This document shows, piece after piece, positions 23,121 through 35,584 of a stretch of 64,000 nt of DNA. Every line of letters begins with the position of its first letter. Positions within the stretch are counted from its first letter, which is position 1. This DNA comes from Pagrus major. Taxonomy: Eukaryota > Chordata > Actinopteri > Spariformes > Sparidae. Under the pieces are notes generated by a model. That model worked only from the letters and a program-made list of their open reading frames with translations. It searched no databases and had not been told where the DNA came from. The DNA lies in assembly GCF_040436345.1 (NCBI RefSeq), contig NC_133220.1, forward strand, positions 8,384,664 through 8,448,663, read 5' to 3'. A program made the translations under genes and the position numbers.

Positions 23121-23499
23121 CTCCCACGTGTGTGATGGGATGATGAGCGTGTGCTCATTCAAAGTCATTGATCCCAGCATCAGGCAGCAGATCTGCTCTC
23201 TACAGGGTCACCACTTTCCCAGATTCATACAGAGCTCTGTGAGTCTCTCTCCATCACCCCCACAGTCCTCCACCTGTTCCCCTGAGATATAACTATTGTC
23301 CTCACATTACTATAACCATTCGGCGTGTGTAACTCTTTATTGTCTCACCAAGCTCTCTGATTGGCTGAGACTGTGAGAAACTTCAACCAGACCAAGACCC
23401 ACACATTCATATGGAGATGTAGGACTATAAATAGGAGGGATGAAGCCAGCAGAGATCAGATTCTCTCTACAGAGACCTCTACAGCACAGAGATCCAGCC
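23121..23499 (+). promoter_or_regulatory. Unit 4 module D, core promoter and 5' UTR
   Basis: CACGTG E-box, cagatctgctctctacaggg (one ctct unit shorter than most), gattggct, tgtgagaa, TATAAATA at 23426-23433. Confidence 0.75.
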
Positions 23500-24008
23500 A
23501 TGGCACCTACAATCACTGCAGCAATGACCACTTCTCAGGAGCATCTCACTCTGACCCACAAGGTAAATTCAAGATTCAACAACATTTAAATATTGTTAAT
23601 GACAGGTTGTCTTTGTTCGTGCTCACACTTGACTCCAGAATAAGTTGATTAACGATTTTCTTCTTCTTTCTGCAGCTCAGAAAGCCTCTGGTGGAGAAGT
23701 TACGCAGAGAGCGAATCAACAGCAGCATTGAGCAGCTCAAGTCTCTCCTGGGTCCAGACTTCCTCAAACAGCAGCCAGACTCCAAGCTGGAGAAAGCAGA
23801 CATCCTGGAGATGACAGTTTGTGTCCTGAGACAACTGCAGCAGCAGCATCAACAGCAGAGAAGACTGCTGAACCACTTCAACAAGCTGCAGTCTTCCTCT
23901 GATAACAACCTGACAGAGGCTGACTTCTCTCCTCTGAGCTCCACAGTCCAGACCAGCATCACCAAAGACAAGAGTCCAGTCAACAGCGCCCTCTGGAGGC
24001 CGTGGTAG
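23500..24008 (+). CDS. hes5-like: Hes5-like bHLH-WRPW repressor, Orange-deficient, array copy 4
   Basis: Exons 23500-23562 and 23676-24008; 131 aa. Differences from copy 1: Asn11 to Thr, and Arg74 to Gln just after helix 2 (VLRQLQ). Arg74Gln is shared with copies 6 and 7, and Asn11Thr with copies 5 and 9, so the two variants are shuffled between units, as expected under gene conversion. Frame intact. Confidence 0.92.
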
Positions 24009-25070
24009 ACACCTACACACTGGAGTTACTACCACACAAACTCACATGACCACATTGGTCAAAGATTACTGGACTCAATTCTTTGAAATTTGATGGACTT
24101 GTTCTTCTGTATGTACAGAAGGCTGTATTTTGTGTGTTTGTGTTTGTGCAAGATGACATTTCCTGAGGAAATGGCAGCAACAATATCTTTCAAGTTAAGA
24201 AAGAGAACATCTTGTCATGCATGTTGCATGAACAACATCTGATTGCATCAGCAATCATTATTATACCTGCCTGTACTTCATGTGTTGGTAGTATATGCTA
24301 TGATAACATGTGTTATCTTTTGATTGTTATTGATCATTTTGATCAGAAACTTTAACTGTCCTTTTTATGGACATATTGTCATAATGAACTTTAATCTCTC
24401 TGATTAATCAAAACTGATCTGTTGTAAGATCCAAATGTTTATACTTTTTTATAAAAGTTTTGCTCAATGTCACAATTTTCCTGTGACACTTTTATGAGTC
24501 ACTTCACAACATGTATTAGTAAAACATAATACAGTAGTGATATCTTTAACCTCTTGATTAGTAATGATCATTTTGATCCAAACTCTTAATTTGTCGTTTT
24601 TATGGACATTTTTTCATATTGGACTTACTTATTGAAAAATGATCTGTTTTAAGATCAGTATGTTTATCTTTTTACTGTAAAAGGTTTGGTTGATGTCACA
24701 CTGTCACAGTTTTCAGTGACAATGTAATTTTCACATTTGGGGATAAATTCACTTCAATGATTATTAAGAACAATGTGATCTGTTGTAAGGTCAGTTTTTA
24801 TGTTTTGTTTCCAAACTACAAATGTTTTCATCCATTTGGGAAAACTCTCAAAGGACAGTGAGGACTGTGTCCTCAAATATTGTAAATCGTTTGTCTTTTA
24901 TAAAGACAGCTGTTCCTTTACTCTCTCTGAGTACAGTGTGTCTTGTAGAAATCTACAAGTTGTTGTTGTGATGTATCATCACCTCTAGATGGAGCTTTCT
25001 CACTTCATGTGGCTCATTGTGCCTTGTTGAATAAACAAACACTGCAAGCTGAACTTCTTTTGTTCTCATT
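24009..25070 (+). other. Copy 4 3' UTR, hairpin chain and poly(A) signal
   Basis: AATAAA at 25030-25035. The hairpins remain; the second block carries a small deletion in the tatcactttatgtgattatt stretch. Spacer to 25461 holds nothing recognised. Confidence 0.72.
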
Positions 25071-25461
25071 GTCATTGTGTATGTTATGATTATCCTCTTT
25101 ATGATGATGAAAGAGACTTTATACATTGTCTTCACTGACAGAGGCCTCCATCATTATTCCTACATTTGATTGACAAAATCAAGATAATCTATCATATATA
25201 GTACTTATTTATCCATAACAAATATATGTTTACATGTAAACTCAGAATCATATTTTTTTTAATGATTTTCAATTAAGGTGTTTGAAGAGTGATTATTAAT
25301 GTTTTGTCCCTCTGTTCTCATGGAGTAAGTTAAGTCATCAAACTAAACAAGAAAATAATCTGAATTCAAAGACACTTTTGCTGAAACATCCTTTTGGTAT
25401 CAACAAAAATGTTGAGGTGTTTTAATGTAAACGTTTGAAGTTAACCATTGCCCTCTTAAAA

Positions 25462-25622
25462 GAGGTCAGACATTGGATCTAATGAGATGCATAATACGAC
25501 ACACTTCTATTGTTCCTCCAGTGAAAGGACAGAGTGTGGGAAACCAGAGGAAACTCACTCACAGAGTCCTGTGGGACAATAGATCCAGACCTTTGCCCTG
25601 AAGGGACAGATTAAAAGAGGAG
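25462..25622 (+). promoter_or_regulatory. Unit 5 enhancer module A
   Basis: atgcataat, ctattgttcc, gtgtgggaaacc and gggacaatag are present; the gtgaaagcagtgaaag repeat is reduced to a single gtgaaag. Confidence 0.67.
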
Positions 25623-25879
25623 TGAGGCTCTTAAAGATGGAATTTGTTTTCAGTCAGGACGTTTGTGTCACTGTTCCTCTAATATGAATCAGCAGTTACA
25701 TTTTTCAGAAGACTGTTTTTGCATCTAGTAGCAACAAACATTTTTAACGTTTGGTGTTTGAAGAAGTTTCTTCCAGTTACATTATTTCAGTTCACCTTTT
25801 AAAACATATCTAAACACGACTATGTGGTAAATGTCACTTATAACTTATAATTTGTCTTAAATCCAGTTCCATTATAGCA

Positions 25880-26340
25880 GGTAAAGCACATCCTGACAGC
25901 TTGGAGTATTGCTGTCAGATACTGTTCCCCCTCTGTTCCATAGGAAAGGAGGCTCACACATCTTTCAAATTCATACTGCTGTATTCTTTCCCCACAACAG
26001 ATAAGTCCTGTGATTTTCAGGCTGATATAATTAAATTTGACCATTTACAACAGGGGGAACGCATCCTGACAGCTTGGAGTATTACTGTCAGATACTGTTC
26101 CCCCTCTGTTCAATATGAAAGGACGCTCACACATCTTTCAAATTCATACTGCTGACTTCTTTCCCCGCAACAGATAAGTCCTGTGATTTTCAGGCTGATA
26201 TAATTAAATTTGACCATTTACAACAGGGGGAACGCATCCTGACAGCTTGGAGTATTACTGTCAGATACTGTTCCCCCTCTGTTAGGAAAGGAGGCTCACA
26301 CATCTTTCAAATTCATACTCCTGACTTCTTTCCAGTCATT
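25880..26340. repeat. Three-copy tandem repeat, about 170-175 bp period
   Basis: The block starting atcctgacagcttggagtat and ending near catctttcaaattcatactg occurs at about 25888, 26063 and 26234. Copies differ by a few bases and by small indels near ctctgtt. Found only in unit 5. Confidence 0.85.
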
Positions 26341-26865
26341 TTGGACGGGGGCGGGACTAGGGGAAACAAATCTTGATGAGGAAACAGAGCTCGATACAAC
26401 ACCGGCACGGGGTAGGCGTAAACATGTGAAGTCTTGTGAAGCACAAAGTTGGGCTGTGTCTTCTCCCGGGCAAAAGCCACGTCAGCTAAGCTCCTCGGCG
26501 ACCTTTTCGTAGAAAATACCATCTTTCACAGTCCCCGTGATCTGGTTGTTAATGATTCTCTCGGCTGTGATGGTTAGCATCTCCCGGATCTCAGCGGCTT
26601 TCCAGTTGCTCATCTTGACGTCCGCGGATGAAGTGATGAACTGACTGCTGTGATCAGCTGTTTCCTGCTTTTAAAACTCCCGGCTGTGGCTCGCACAACA
26701 GTGCAAGTCTTCGACACCTCCGCCCATGTCACGCAATTGCCAGCACATTGACGCCTTGGATTTACATAGAAATGGAGGCGGCAAAACGTGTACCCTCCGA
26801 GGCGTCATATTGGCGGACCAAAACAGACCCCCAATATATTTTACCAAAATTTTTACCAAACATGG
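26341..26865 (-). mobile_element. Fragment of a DNA transposon or related gene with a Myb/SANT-like N-terminus
   Basis: On the - strand, 26613 down to 26482 encodes a 43-aa frame starting MSNWKAAEIREMLTI and including INNQITGTVKDGIFYEKVAE before a stop. The W...E...L..I.A ... TGTVKDG..YEKVAEEL pattern is that of the Myb/SANT-like domain found in accessory proteins of PIF/Harbinger-type transposons and in genes derived from them. The rest of the protein is not present. The GC-rich segment interrupts the unit's AT-rich spacer, which resumes near 26866 (gatctgcttcctgtcacatt, compare 35298 and 40000). Confidence 0.5.
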
Positions 26866-27149
26866 ATCTGCTTCCTGTCACATTAACTATCAACTAAGTG
26901 GATAAAGTTGCACATTCAGACGATCTGCTCAGAAATTCATAGCACAGCCAAATGCACCAATCTCAGATTTACTTTTCTGTTTTTTTAATATATATATATA
27001 TGACGTATCAATGTCTCTGAAATGTACAAAAAAAAAGGAAAGGAAAAAATAGTATTAATATAATATTTTAGTGCCCACTTTTTAACTTAAATCATTTGAC
27101 ATTGTGGGTTCTCACAATGTTTTTGTCTAACAGGTAGATCAAAAGTATG

Positions 27150-27715
27150 GCCATTAGTAGAAGGCATGTGCCAACATGCCTTTTTTCTGCTAGTGGACGG
27201 AGTGTGGGAAAGCTCTGGAGGGCAGCGTTCAGTGTGAATGACATTCATCCCACCAGCAACCCAGGAATTCTCCAAAGAGATTTGGCACACTTCAGGAAAC
27301 AGCTGCCCCCCAGGAAACCTCCCACCCTCATGTGCAGAGCAGAAATTCTGATCCAGTTGATGGTCAGTAATGAGACATGGTCATGTCTGGAGGTTCAAAA
27401 TGTGTCATGATGGTTGGAAACTGGAAATATGACATAATAAAACATTTTGGTGAAACTTCATGACTCATTTTTCATCAAAATTTCAAATTTTACAAACTGT
27501 CAGAGTCAGCCAATGGTGTGCTTTCCCTCCAGATGGCTGGTGATGTCAGCCTCTGTTTCTATAACAACACATAGCCAGCATCTGTCACTTAAGTCTCTTT
27601 GTGGTTCATTGACCATACAGGGAGTCAGTGTGGGAAACTGAGCTCTACTTGTTACTCACACCGACTACAAGGCACGTGTCTAAAGACTGCATCTGGACAG
27701 CTGCATGATTATTGT
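27150..27715 (+). promoter_or_regulatory. Unit 5 enhancer modules B and C, beta class
   Basis: Module B (27150-27365) is the beta version: ggacggagtgtgggaaagct, gtgaatgacattcatccc, ttggcacacttcaggaaac, cccccaggaaacctcccacc. Module C (27503-27715) has ctttccctccagatggctgg, tgatgtcagcc (CRE lost), ggttcattgacc and gtgtgggaaactg. 26866-27149 and 27716-27999 are AT-rich with no other signal. Confidence 0.68.
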
Positions 27716-27999
27716 GTTGAGTTTAAGTGCTTGAACACTTCACAAACATTTAACAAACAGTATGCTAATATCTTTTAGAACTGCTCTAATAATCTTGTTA
27801 TTTCATTTTTCACCAAACATTGATCAAGGTAAAAAAAAAAAAATTATCTTATGATATCAAATAAAAGTTCAGGGAGGTTCACATGTTGCATTTTAGGTTT
27901 TAGATCATTAAAAGCACCCCAAAAGAAAATAATACTTTTGATGTTCATGTTTTATCAGATTATGTAACTTTTACATTAATTTATTATTAAATGTTATCT

Positions 28000-28379
28000 T
28001 CTCACACATGTGATGTAATAATCAGCATGTGCTCAGTCAAAGTCATTGATCCCAGCATCAGGCAGCAGATCTGCTCTCTCTACAGGGTCACCACTTTCCC
28101 AGATTCACACAGAGCTCTGTGGGTCTCTCTCCATCACCCCCCCAGTCCTCCATCTGTTCCCCTGAGATTTAACCATTGTCCTCACATCAATAAAACCATT
28201 CGGCGTGTGTAACCCTTTATTGTCTCACCAAGCTCTCTGATTGGCTGAGACTGTGAGAAACTTCAACCAGACCAAGACCCACACATTCATATGGAGATGT
28301 GGGACTATAAATAGGAGGGATGAAGCCAGCAGAGATCAGATTCTCTCTACAGAGACCTCTACAGCACAGAGATCCAGCC
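28000..28379 (+). promoter_or_regulatory. Unit 5 module D, core promoter and 5' UTR
   Basis: The E-box position reads cacacatgtgatg (CACATGTG rather than CACGTG), as in unit 8. Then cagatctg, gattggct, tgtgagaa and TATAAATA at 28306-28313. Confidence 0.75.
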
Positions 28380-28888
28380 ATGGCACCTACAATCACTGCA
28401 GCAATGACCACTTCTCAGGAGCATCTCACTCTGACCCACAAGGTAAATTCAAGATTCAACAACATTTAAATATTGTTAATGACAGGTTGTCTTTGTTCAT
28501 GCTCACGCTTGACTGCAGAATAAGTTGATTAACGATTTTCTTCTTCTTTCTGCAGCTCAGAAAGCCTCTGGTGGAGAAGTTACGCAGAGAGCGAATCAAC
28601 AGCAGCATTGAGCAGCTCAAGTCTCTCCTGGGTCCAGACTTCCTCAAACAGCAGCCAGACTCCAAGCTGGAGAAAGCAGACATCCTGGAGATGACAGTTT
28701 GTGTCCTGAGACGACTGCAGCAGCAGCATCAACAGCAGAGAAGACTGCTGAACCACTTCAACAAGCTGCAGTCTTCCTCTGATAACAACCTGACAGAGGC
28801 TGACTTCTCTCCTCTGAGCTCCACAGTCCAGACCAGCATCACCAAAGACAAGAGTCCAGTCAACAGCGCCCTCTGGAGGCCGTGGTAG
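28380..28888 (+). CDS. hes5-like: Hes5-like bHLH-WRPW repressor, Orange-deficient, array copy 5
   Basis: Exons 28380-28442 and 28556-28888; 131 aa. The only change from copy 1 is Asn11 to Thr. Intron identical in length. Enhancers are beta class while the coding sequence matches alpha-class neighbours, which is the clearest mismatch between gene body and distal sequence in the array. Frame, splice sites and WRPW intact. Confidence 0.93.
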
Positions 28889-29980
28889 ACACCTACACAC
28901 TGGAGTTACTACCACACAAACTCACATGACCACATTGGTCAAAGATTACTGGACTCAATTCTTTGAAATTTGATGGACTTGTTCTTCTGTATGTACAGAA
29001 GGCTGTATTTTGTGTGTTTGTGTTTGTGCAAGATGACATTTCCTGAGGAAATGACAGCAACAATATCTTTCAAGTTAAGAAAGAGAACATCTTGTCATGC
29101 ATGTTGCATGAACAACATCTGATTGCATCAGCAATCATTATTATGCCTTACTGTACTTCATGTGTTGGTAGTATATGCTATGATAACATTTGTTATCTTT
29201 TGATTGTTATTGATCATTTTGATCATAAAACTTTAACTGTCCTTTTTATGGACATATTGTCATAATGAACTTTAATCTCTCTGATTAATCAAAACTGATC
29301 TGTTGTAAGATCCAAATGTTTATACTTTTTTCTAAAAGGTTATTTTACTGTCACAATTTTCCTGTGACACTTTTATGATTCACTTCAAGGCTTGTATTGT
29401 TAAAATATAATACAATGGTGATATATGTAACCTCTTGATTAGTAATGATCATTTTGATCCAAATTCTTAATTTGTCCTTTTTATGGACATTTTTTTATAT
29501 TGGACTTATATCACTTTATGTGATTATTGAAAAATGATCTGTTTTAAGATCAATATGTTTATCTTTTTACTGTAAAAGGTTTGTTTAATGTCACACTGTC
29601 ACAGTTTTCAAGTGACAAAGTTTTACATTTTGAGAGTCAACTTAATTTAGTGTTCATTCAGAACAATGTGATCTGTTGTAAGGTCAGTTTTGACTATTTT
29701 ATGTTTTGTTTACAAACTACAAATGTTTTGATCCATTTGAGAAAATCCCTCAAAGGACAGTGAGGACTGTGTCCTCAAATATTGTAAATCATTTGTCTTT
29801 TATAAAGACAGCTGTTCCTTTACTCTCTCTGAGTACAGTGTGTCTTGTAGAAATCTACAAGTTGTTGTTGTGATGTATCATCACCTCTAGATGGAGCTTT
29901 CTTATTTTATGAGGCTCATTGTGCCCAGTTGAATAAACAAACACTGCAAGCTGAATTTTTTTGTGTTCTCGTGTCATTGT
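28889..29980 (+). other. Copy 5 3' UTR, hairpin chain and poly(A) signal
   Basis: AATAAA at 29932-29937. The hairpin series is present. Spacer to 30359 holds nothing recognised. Confidence 0.72.
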
Positions 29981-30359
29981 GTGTCATGGTTACCCTCCTT
30001 ATGATGATGAAAGAAGACTTTACGCATATATTTTCATTTTAACTTCATTGATGGAGGTCTCCATCATTGTTCGCATCTTTGTTTAACAAAATCAAGGTAA
30101 AATTTAGCATATACGGTAATTATTGATCCATAACTTTCAAGTATTTCAATTATCAATCATTTTGAATTAAGGTGTTTGAGGAAAATGGATTATCAATGTT
30201 ATGTCACTGTTCTTATGGAGTAAGTACATTCATCAAACTAAATAAGAGAGAAAACAACAATTTAATGACAATTTCACTGAAACATTCTTTTAGTAACAAC
30301 TGTGAGGTTCAGGTGTTTAAATGCAGAAAGTTGAAAGTTAACCATTTACCTCTTTAAAG

Positions 30360-30530
30360 ATGTCAGACATTGTATCTAATGAGATGCATAATACGACACA
30401 CTTCTATTGTTCCTCCAGTGAAAGCAGTGAAAGCACAGAGTGTGGGAAACCAGAGGAAACTCACTCACAGAGGCTTGTGGGACAATAGGTCCAGACCTTT
30501 GCCCTGAAGAGACAGATTAAAAGAGGAGTG
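30360..30530 (+). promoter_or_regulatory. Unit 6 enhancer module A
   Basis: atgcataat, ctattgttcc, gtgtgggaaacc and gggacaatagg; the flanking tail reads cagaggcttgtggg instead of cagagccctgtggg. Spacer 30531-31287 shows nothing further. Confidence 0.67.
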
Positions 30531-31287
30531 AGGCTCTTAAAGATGGAATTTGTTTTCAGTCTGTCAAAGGACCTTTTTTCTCCAATATAAATCAGCAGTT
30601 ACATTTTTCAGAACACTGTTTTTTGTTTTTAACGGAAACAAAAATGTTTAGCCTTTGATGTTTGAAAAAGTTTCTCCCAGTAATATAATTTCAATTAACC
30701 TTTTTAACATATATACCATGACAATGTGGTAAATGTCACTTAATGCAATGGTTATCAGAACTAAACCTTATGATATTCAGTTGTTGAACAGTAAACACCT
30801 GAAACAGAATCACTACCTCACATAGTTTGTATGCTAAGAGGATGTTTGATAAAGAGACATATCTTGACAACTAAGCTATAAGGAACATTTGGAGCAAGCC
30901 AGAACTGACATTGCAGGACAATTTAAGACCATTTTTAAGATTATCTTTCAGATTATTTTTCATATTAGCAAGTGAAGTCAATATTTGCACAACTGTGTAT
31001 CCAACAGCCACTTCCTGTAATATTAAGGTTAACTATTACCTGAGTAGGAAAAAATTCATAATCAGATGATCTGACTGGATGTTCACGCCCTGACACATTG
31101 CACAAACATTAGATTTCACAATTTTACAATATAAATAAATGACATGTCTCTAAAATGTGGAAAGAGCAATATACATGTTTGAATAAAAGTAAAGTGCCCA
31201 CTTTATAAGTGAAATGTTTTGCCTGAAATAGTTTTTCATAAGGGGGGACCCACAATTTCTGTGTCAACCAGAAGGATCCTCAAAATG

Positions 31288-31845
31288 TCCATTAGAAGAA
31301 GGCATGTACCAACATGCTTATTTTCTGCTAATGGACGGAGTGTTGGAAAGCTCTGGAGGGCAGCGTTCAGTGTGAATGACATTCATCCAACAGCAGCCCA
31401 GGAATTCTCCAAAGAGATTTGGCACACTTCAGGAAACAGCTGCCCCCCAGGAAACCTCCCACCCTCATGTGCAGAGCAGAAATTTTGATCCAGTTGATGG
31501 TCAGTAATGAGACATGGTCATGACTGGAAGTTCAAAATGTGTCACGATGGTTGGAAACTGGAAATATAGGAAAACAATCAGACACTAAAACACATTTCTT
31601 TCACTGAAATTTCAAATTTTACAAACTGTCAGAGTCAGCCAATGGTGTGCTTTCCCTCCAGATGATGTCAGCCTCTGTTTCTATAACAACACACAGCCAG
31701 CATCTGTCACTTAAGTCTCTTTGTGGTTCATTGACCATACAGGGAGTCAGTGTGGGAAACTGAGCTCTACTTGTTACTCACACCGACTAAAAGGCACGTG
31801 TCAAAAGACTCTACATCTGGACAGCTGCATGATTATTGTGTTGAG
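31288..31845 (+). promoter_or_regulatory. Unit 6 enhancer modules B and C, beta class, B-site CSL core altered
   Basis: Module B reads gacggagtgttggaaagctc, so the TGTGGGAA core is changed to TGTTGGAA, the only such loss seen in a B module of the array. Module C (31630-31845) lacks about eight bases after ctccagatg but keeps gtgtgggaaactg. Confidence 0.68.
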
Positions 31846-32099
31846 TTGATTATAACACTGGTCTCTAACAACTTATAGTACTGTTTTGAAAAGTTGTGTA
31901 TTTGCGATCATGCATAACAGAAGACATATTGACCAGGTTAAATATAAAAATGACAATATATAGATATATAAATTATAAATTAAGATAGACAGATTTACCT
32001 GCTGCATGACAGGTTTTGACTCAAATAAGCCCTTGACAAAAAGAGAACACTTACTTTTTATATTTCCTTGATTATAAGATGACACCATGAATGTTATTC

Positions 32100-32479
32100 C
32101 ACCACGTGTGTGATGGGATGAAGAGCGTGTGCTCAGTCAAAGTCATTGATCCCAGCATCAGGCAGCAGATCTGCTCTCTCTAGAGGGTCACCATTTTCCC
32201 AGATTCACACAGAGCTCTGTGAGTCTCTCTCTATCACCCCCCCAGTCCTCCACCTGTTCCCCTGAAATCTGACCATTGTCCCCCAGGCATTAACAGCATT
32301 CAGCGTGTGTAATCCTTTGTTGTCTCACCAAGCTCTCTGATTGGTTGAGACTGTGAGAAACTCCACTCAGACCAAGACCCACACATTCATATGGAGATGT
32401 AGGACTATATATAGGAGGGATGAAGCCAGCAGAGATCAGATTCTCTCTACAGAGACCTCTACAGCACAGAGATCCAGCC
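32100..32479 (+). promoter_or_regulatory. Unit 6 module D, core promoter and 5' UTR
   Basis: CACGTG in ccaccacgtgtg, cagatctg, gattggtt (CCAAT core kept), tgtgagaa; the TATA box reads TATATATA at 32406-32413 instead of TATAAATA. Confidence 0.75.
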
Positions 32480-32988
32480 ATGGCACCTACAATCACTGCA
32501 GCAATGACCAATTCTCAGGAGCATCTCACTCTGACCCACAAGGTAAATTCAAGATTCAACAACAATTAAATATTGTTAATGACAGGTTGTCTTTGTTCAT
32601 GCTCACACTTGACTCCAGAATAAGTTGATTAACGATTTTCTTCTTCTTTCTGCAGCTCAGAAAGCCTCTGGTGGAGAAGTTACGCAGAGAGCGAATCAAC
32701 AGCAGCATTGAGCAGCTCAAGTCTCTCCTGGGTCCAGACTTCCTCAAACAGCAGCCAGACTCCAAGCTGGAGAAAGCAGACATCCTGGAGATGACAGTTT
32801 GTGTCCTGAGACAACTGCAGCAGCAGCATCAACAGCAGAGAAGACTGCTGAACCACTTCAACAAGCTGCAGTCTTCCTCTGATAACAACCTGACAGAGGC
32901 TGACTTCTCTCCTCTGAGCTCCACAGTCCAGACCAGCATCACCAAAGACAAGAGTCCAGTCAACAGCGCCCTCTGGAGGCCGTGGTAG
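32480..32988 (+). CDS. hes5-like: Hes5-like bHLH-WRPW repressor, Orange-deficient, array copy 6
   Basis: Exons 32480-32542 and 32656-32988; 131 aa, protein identical to copy 7. It carries Arg74 to Gln (VLRQLQ) and Asn at position 11. Domain layout as copy 1. The promoter's altered TATA box and the lost B-module CSL core may make this copy weaker, but the coding frame is fully intact. Confidence 0.92.
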
Positions 32989-34070
32989 ACACCTACACAC
33001 TGGAGTTACTACCACACAAACTCACATGACCACATTGGTCAAAGATTACTGGACTCAATTCTTGAAATTTGATGGACTTGTTCTTCTGTATGTACAGAAG
33101 GCTGTATTTTGTGTGTTTGTGTTTGTGCAAGATGACATTTCCTGAGGAAATGACAGCAACAATATCTTTCAAGTTGAGAAGGAGAACATCTTGTCATGCA
33201 TGTTGCATGAACAACATCTGATTGCATCAGCAATTATTATTATACCTCACTGTACTTCATGTGTTGGTAGTATATGCTATGATAACATTTGTTATCTTTT
33301 GATTGTTATTGATCATTTTGATCAGAAACCTTAACTGTCCTTTTTATGGACATATTGTCATAATGAACTTTAATCGCTCTGATTAATCAAAACTGATCTG
33401 TTGTAAGATCCAAATGTTTATACTTTTTTCTAGAAGTTTTGCTCAATGTCACAATTTTCCTGTGACACTTTTATGATTCACTTCACGACATGTATTAGTA
33501 AAACATAATACAGTAGTGATATCTTTAACCTCTTGATTAGTAATGATCATTTTGATCCAAATTCTAAATTTGTCCTTTTTATGGACATTTTCTCATTATA
33601 AACCTTCGCTTCACTCATTGTGATTATTGAAAAATGATCTGTTTTAAGATCAATATGTTTATCTTTTTACTGTAAAAGGTTTGTTTACTGTCACACTTTT
33701 CAGTGACAATTTAAATTTTAACAATTTGAGAAAAAAAACGTAATTATTGTTCATTTAGAATGATGTGATCTGTTGTTAGGTCAGTTTTGACTATTTTATG
33801 TTTTGTGTGCAAACTACAAATGTTTTGATCCATTTGAGAAAATTTCTCAAAGGACAGTGAGGACTGTGTCCTCAAATATTGTAAATCGTTCGTCTTTTAT
33901 AAAGACAGCTGTTCCTTTACTCTCTCTGAGTACAGTGTGTCTTGTAGAAATCTACAAGTTGTTGTTGTGATGTATCATCACCTCTAGATGGAGCTTTCTC
34001 ACTTCATGTGGCTCATTGTGCCTTGTTGAATAAACAAACACTGCAAGCTGAACTTCTTTTGTTTATGTCT
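32989..34070 (+). other. Copy 6 3' UTR, hairpin chain and poly(A) signal
   Basis: AATAAA at 34029-34034. Hairpins are present; the second block is diverged (ctcattataaaccttcgct). Spacer to 34267 holds nothing recognised. Confidence 0.72.
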
Positions 34071-34267
34071 CATTGTGTATGTTATGATTATCCTCTTTAT
34101 GATGATGAAAGAGACTTTATACATTTTGTCTTCAATGACAGAGGCCTCCATCATTATTCCTACATTTGATTAACAAAATCAAGATAAAATTCAGCACATA
34201 CAGAAATTATTGATCCATAACATAACTGTGTAGAATAACACTAAGAATCACAAATTTTGAGTAATTT

Positions 34268-34640
34268 CAATTTCATTAAAGTAACATAATGTAACTTTTT
34301 GGCTTTAAAATAACAGCTTCAGAATCATGTTGGTGGTACAGTGTCTTGTAATAGGATGAATGATGTCTCTGTCTCAGCCACTCCGCCCCCCTTTCACTTG
34401 TTTCTGCACTATGTCACTCCAGTGAGAGGGTAGGATCACATATTACAGACATGTTTACTTCAAGATACACATAACATTGTTATGACATAATGAGTTTTGT
34501 TTGTAGTTAGCTCCTACATTACATCTGACAAATTGTTACAGACCTGGGATTTGTATTAACGACAGTGGTGTTGCACTCAGAAACTGTCGGGGGCGCCAAA
34601 TCACACTTAATGCCATTCTCTAAATGATGTTGCTTTGAGA
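34268..34640. mobile_element. Short non-autonomous element shared only by units 7 and 8
   Basis: It runs from ttaaagtaacataatgtaac to about gggggcgccaaatcacactt and is absent from other units at this place, where the spacer continues directly. The same insert lies at 38560-38895. It includes ccactccgcccccct, tgtttctgcactatgtcact and ttgcactcagaaactgtcgg, phrases of a common fish repeat. A matching terminal repeat at the right end was not found, so it may be truncated or SINE-like. Confidence 0.6.
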
Positions 34641-34717
34641 TATTTGATGAAGTGAGGTTATCAATGTAATTTCACTGAGGAAGTTAAGTCATCAGACTGA
34701 ATGAGAAAAGTTATGTT

Positions 34718-34750
34718 GCAAAGAAAAACTTTTTTTGCAACATAACTTCG
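34718..34750. repeat. Inverted repeat (hairpin) in unit 7 spacer
   Basis: Arms ttatgttgcaaagaaa and tttttttgcaacataa almost pair around a short loop. Compare 38987-39022, where the arms are perfect. Other units lack the second arm. Confidence 0.75.
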
Positions 34751-34814
34751 GTATAACTGTCAGTTTCAGTTGTATTAAGGTAAAAATTTAGAGCTCACAA
34801 TTTTTCTCTTTAAA

Positions 34815-34990
34815 AAAGGTCAGACATTGGATCTAATGAGATGCATAATACGACACACTTCTATTGTTCCTCCAGTGAAAGCAGTGAAAGCCCAGAGTGT
34901 GGGAAACCAGAGGAAACTCACTCACAGAGCCCTGTGGGACAATAGATCCAGACCTTTGCCCTGAAGAGACAGATTAAAAGGGGAGTGAGG
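34815..34990 (+). promoter_or_regulatory. Unit 7 enhancer module A
   Basis: atgcataat, ctattgttcc, gtgtgggaaacc, gggacaatag. Spacer 34991-35584 holds nothing recognised. Confidence 0.67.
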
Positions 34991-35584
34991 CTCTTAAAGA
35001 TGGAATTTGTTTTAAATCAGGCCGTTTTTGTAACTGTTCCTCAATGACATGAATCAGCATTTCAGTTTCTTAGAATACTGTTATTGTATCTAGTGAGAAT
35101 AAGAACGATTTAAACATTTGGTGATTGAAAAGGTTTCTGCCAGTTACATAATTTAAGTTCTCCTTTTGCAGCACTATCTGACCTCCCGACTACAGGGGTG
35201 AACTTTGAGTCATAAGACATTTAAAAAAACATTTGTTAATGTTAATTTTTTACCCTATGTATCCATCTTAATGTCGGCATGTGAGTTGTTATCCAGGATC
35301 TACTTCCTGTCACATTAATTGTGACCTAAGTGGACAAAATGTTAGAATGAGATATTCTGCCCTGATGTTCAGACTGAGACCCAGTACACAAACATGAGAT
35401 TTTAGCATTTTACAATATCAATTAAATACGTATGTCTAAAATGTGAAGTCCAATAATAATGTCCAATGTTCAATTTAAGTACACATTTCTCACGTCAATG
35501 GGTAATTACTGTTTTATGGGGGCCCCACCTTCTACCCTTGGGGCTACACACTGCACGTGCTGTCAGGGACTCAAAAAGTCCATT

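Noticed and set aside
26313-26522. 69-aa - strand frame (MVFSTKRSPRSLADV...)
   Set aside because: It is offset from the Myb/SANT-like frame at 26613-26482, which has recognisable residues; this one does not.
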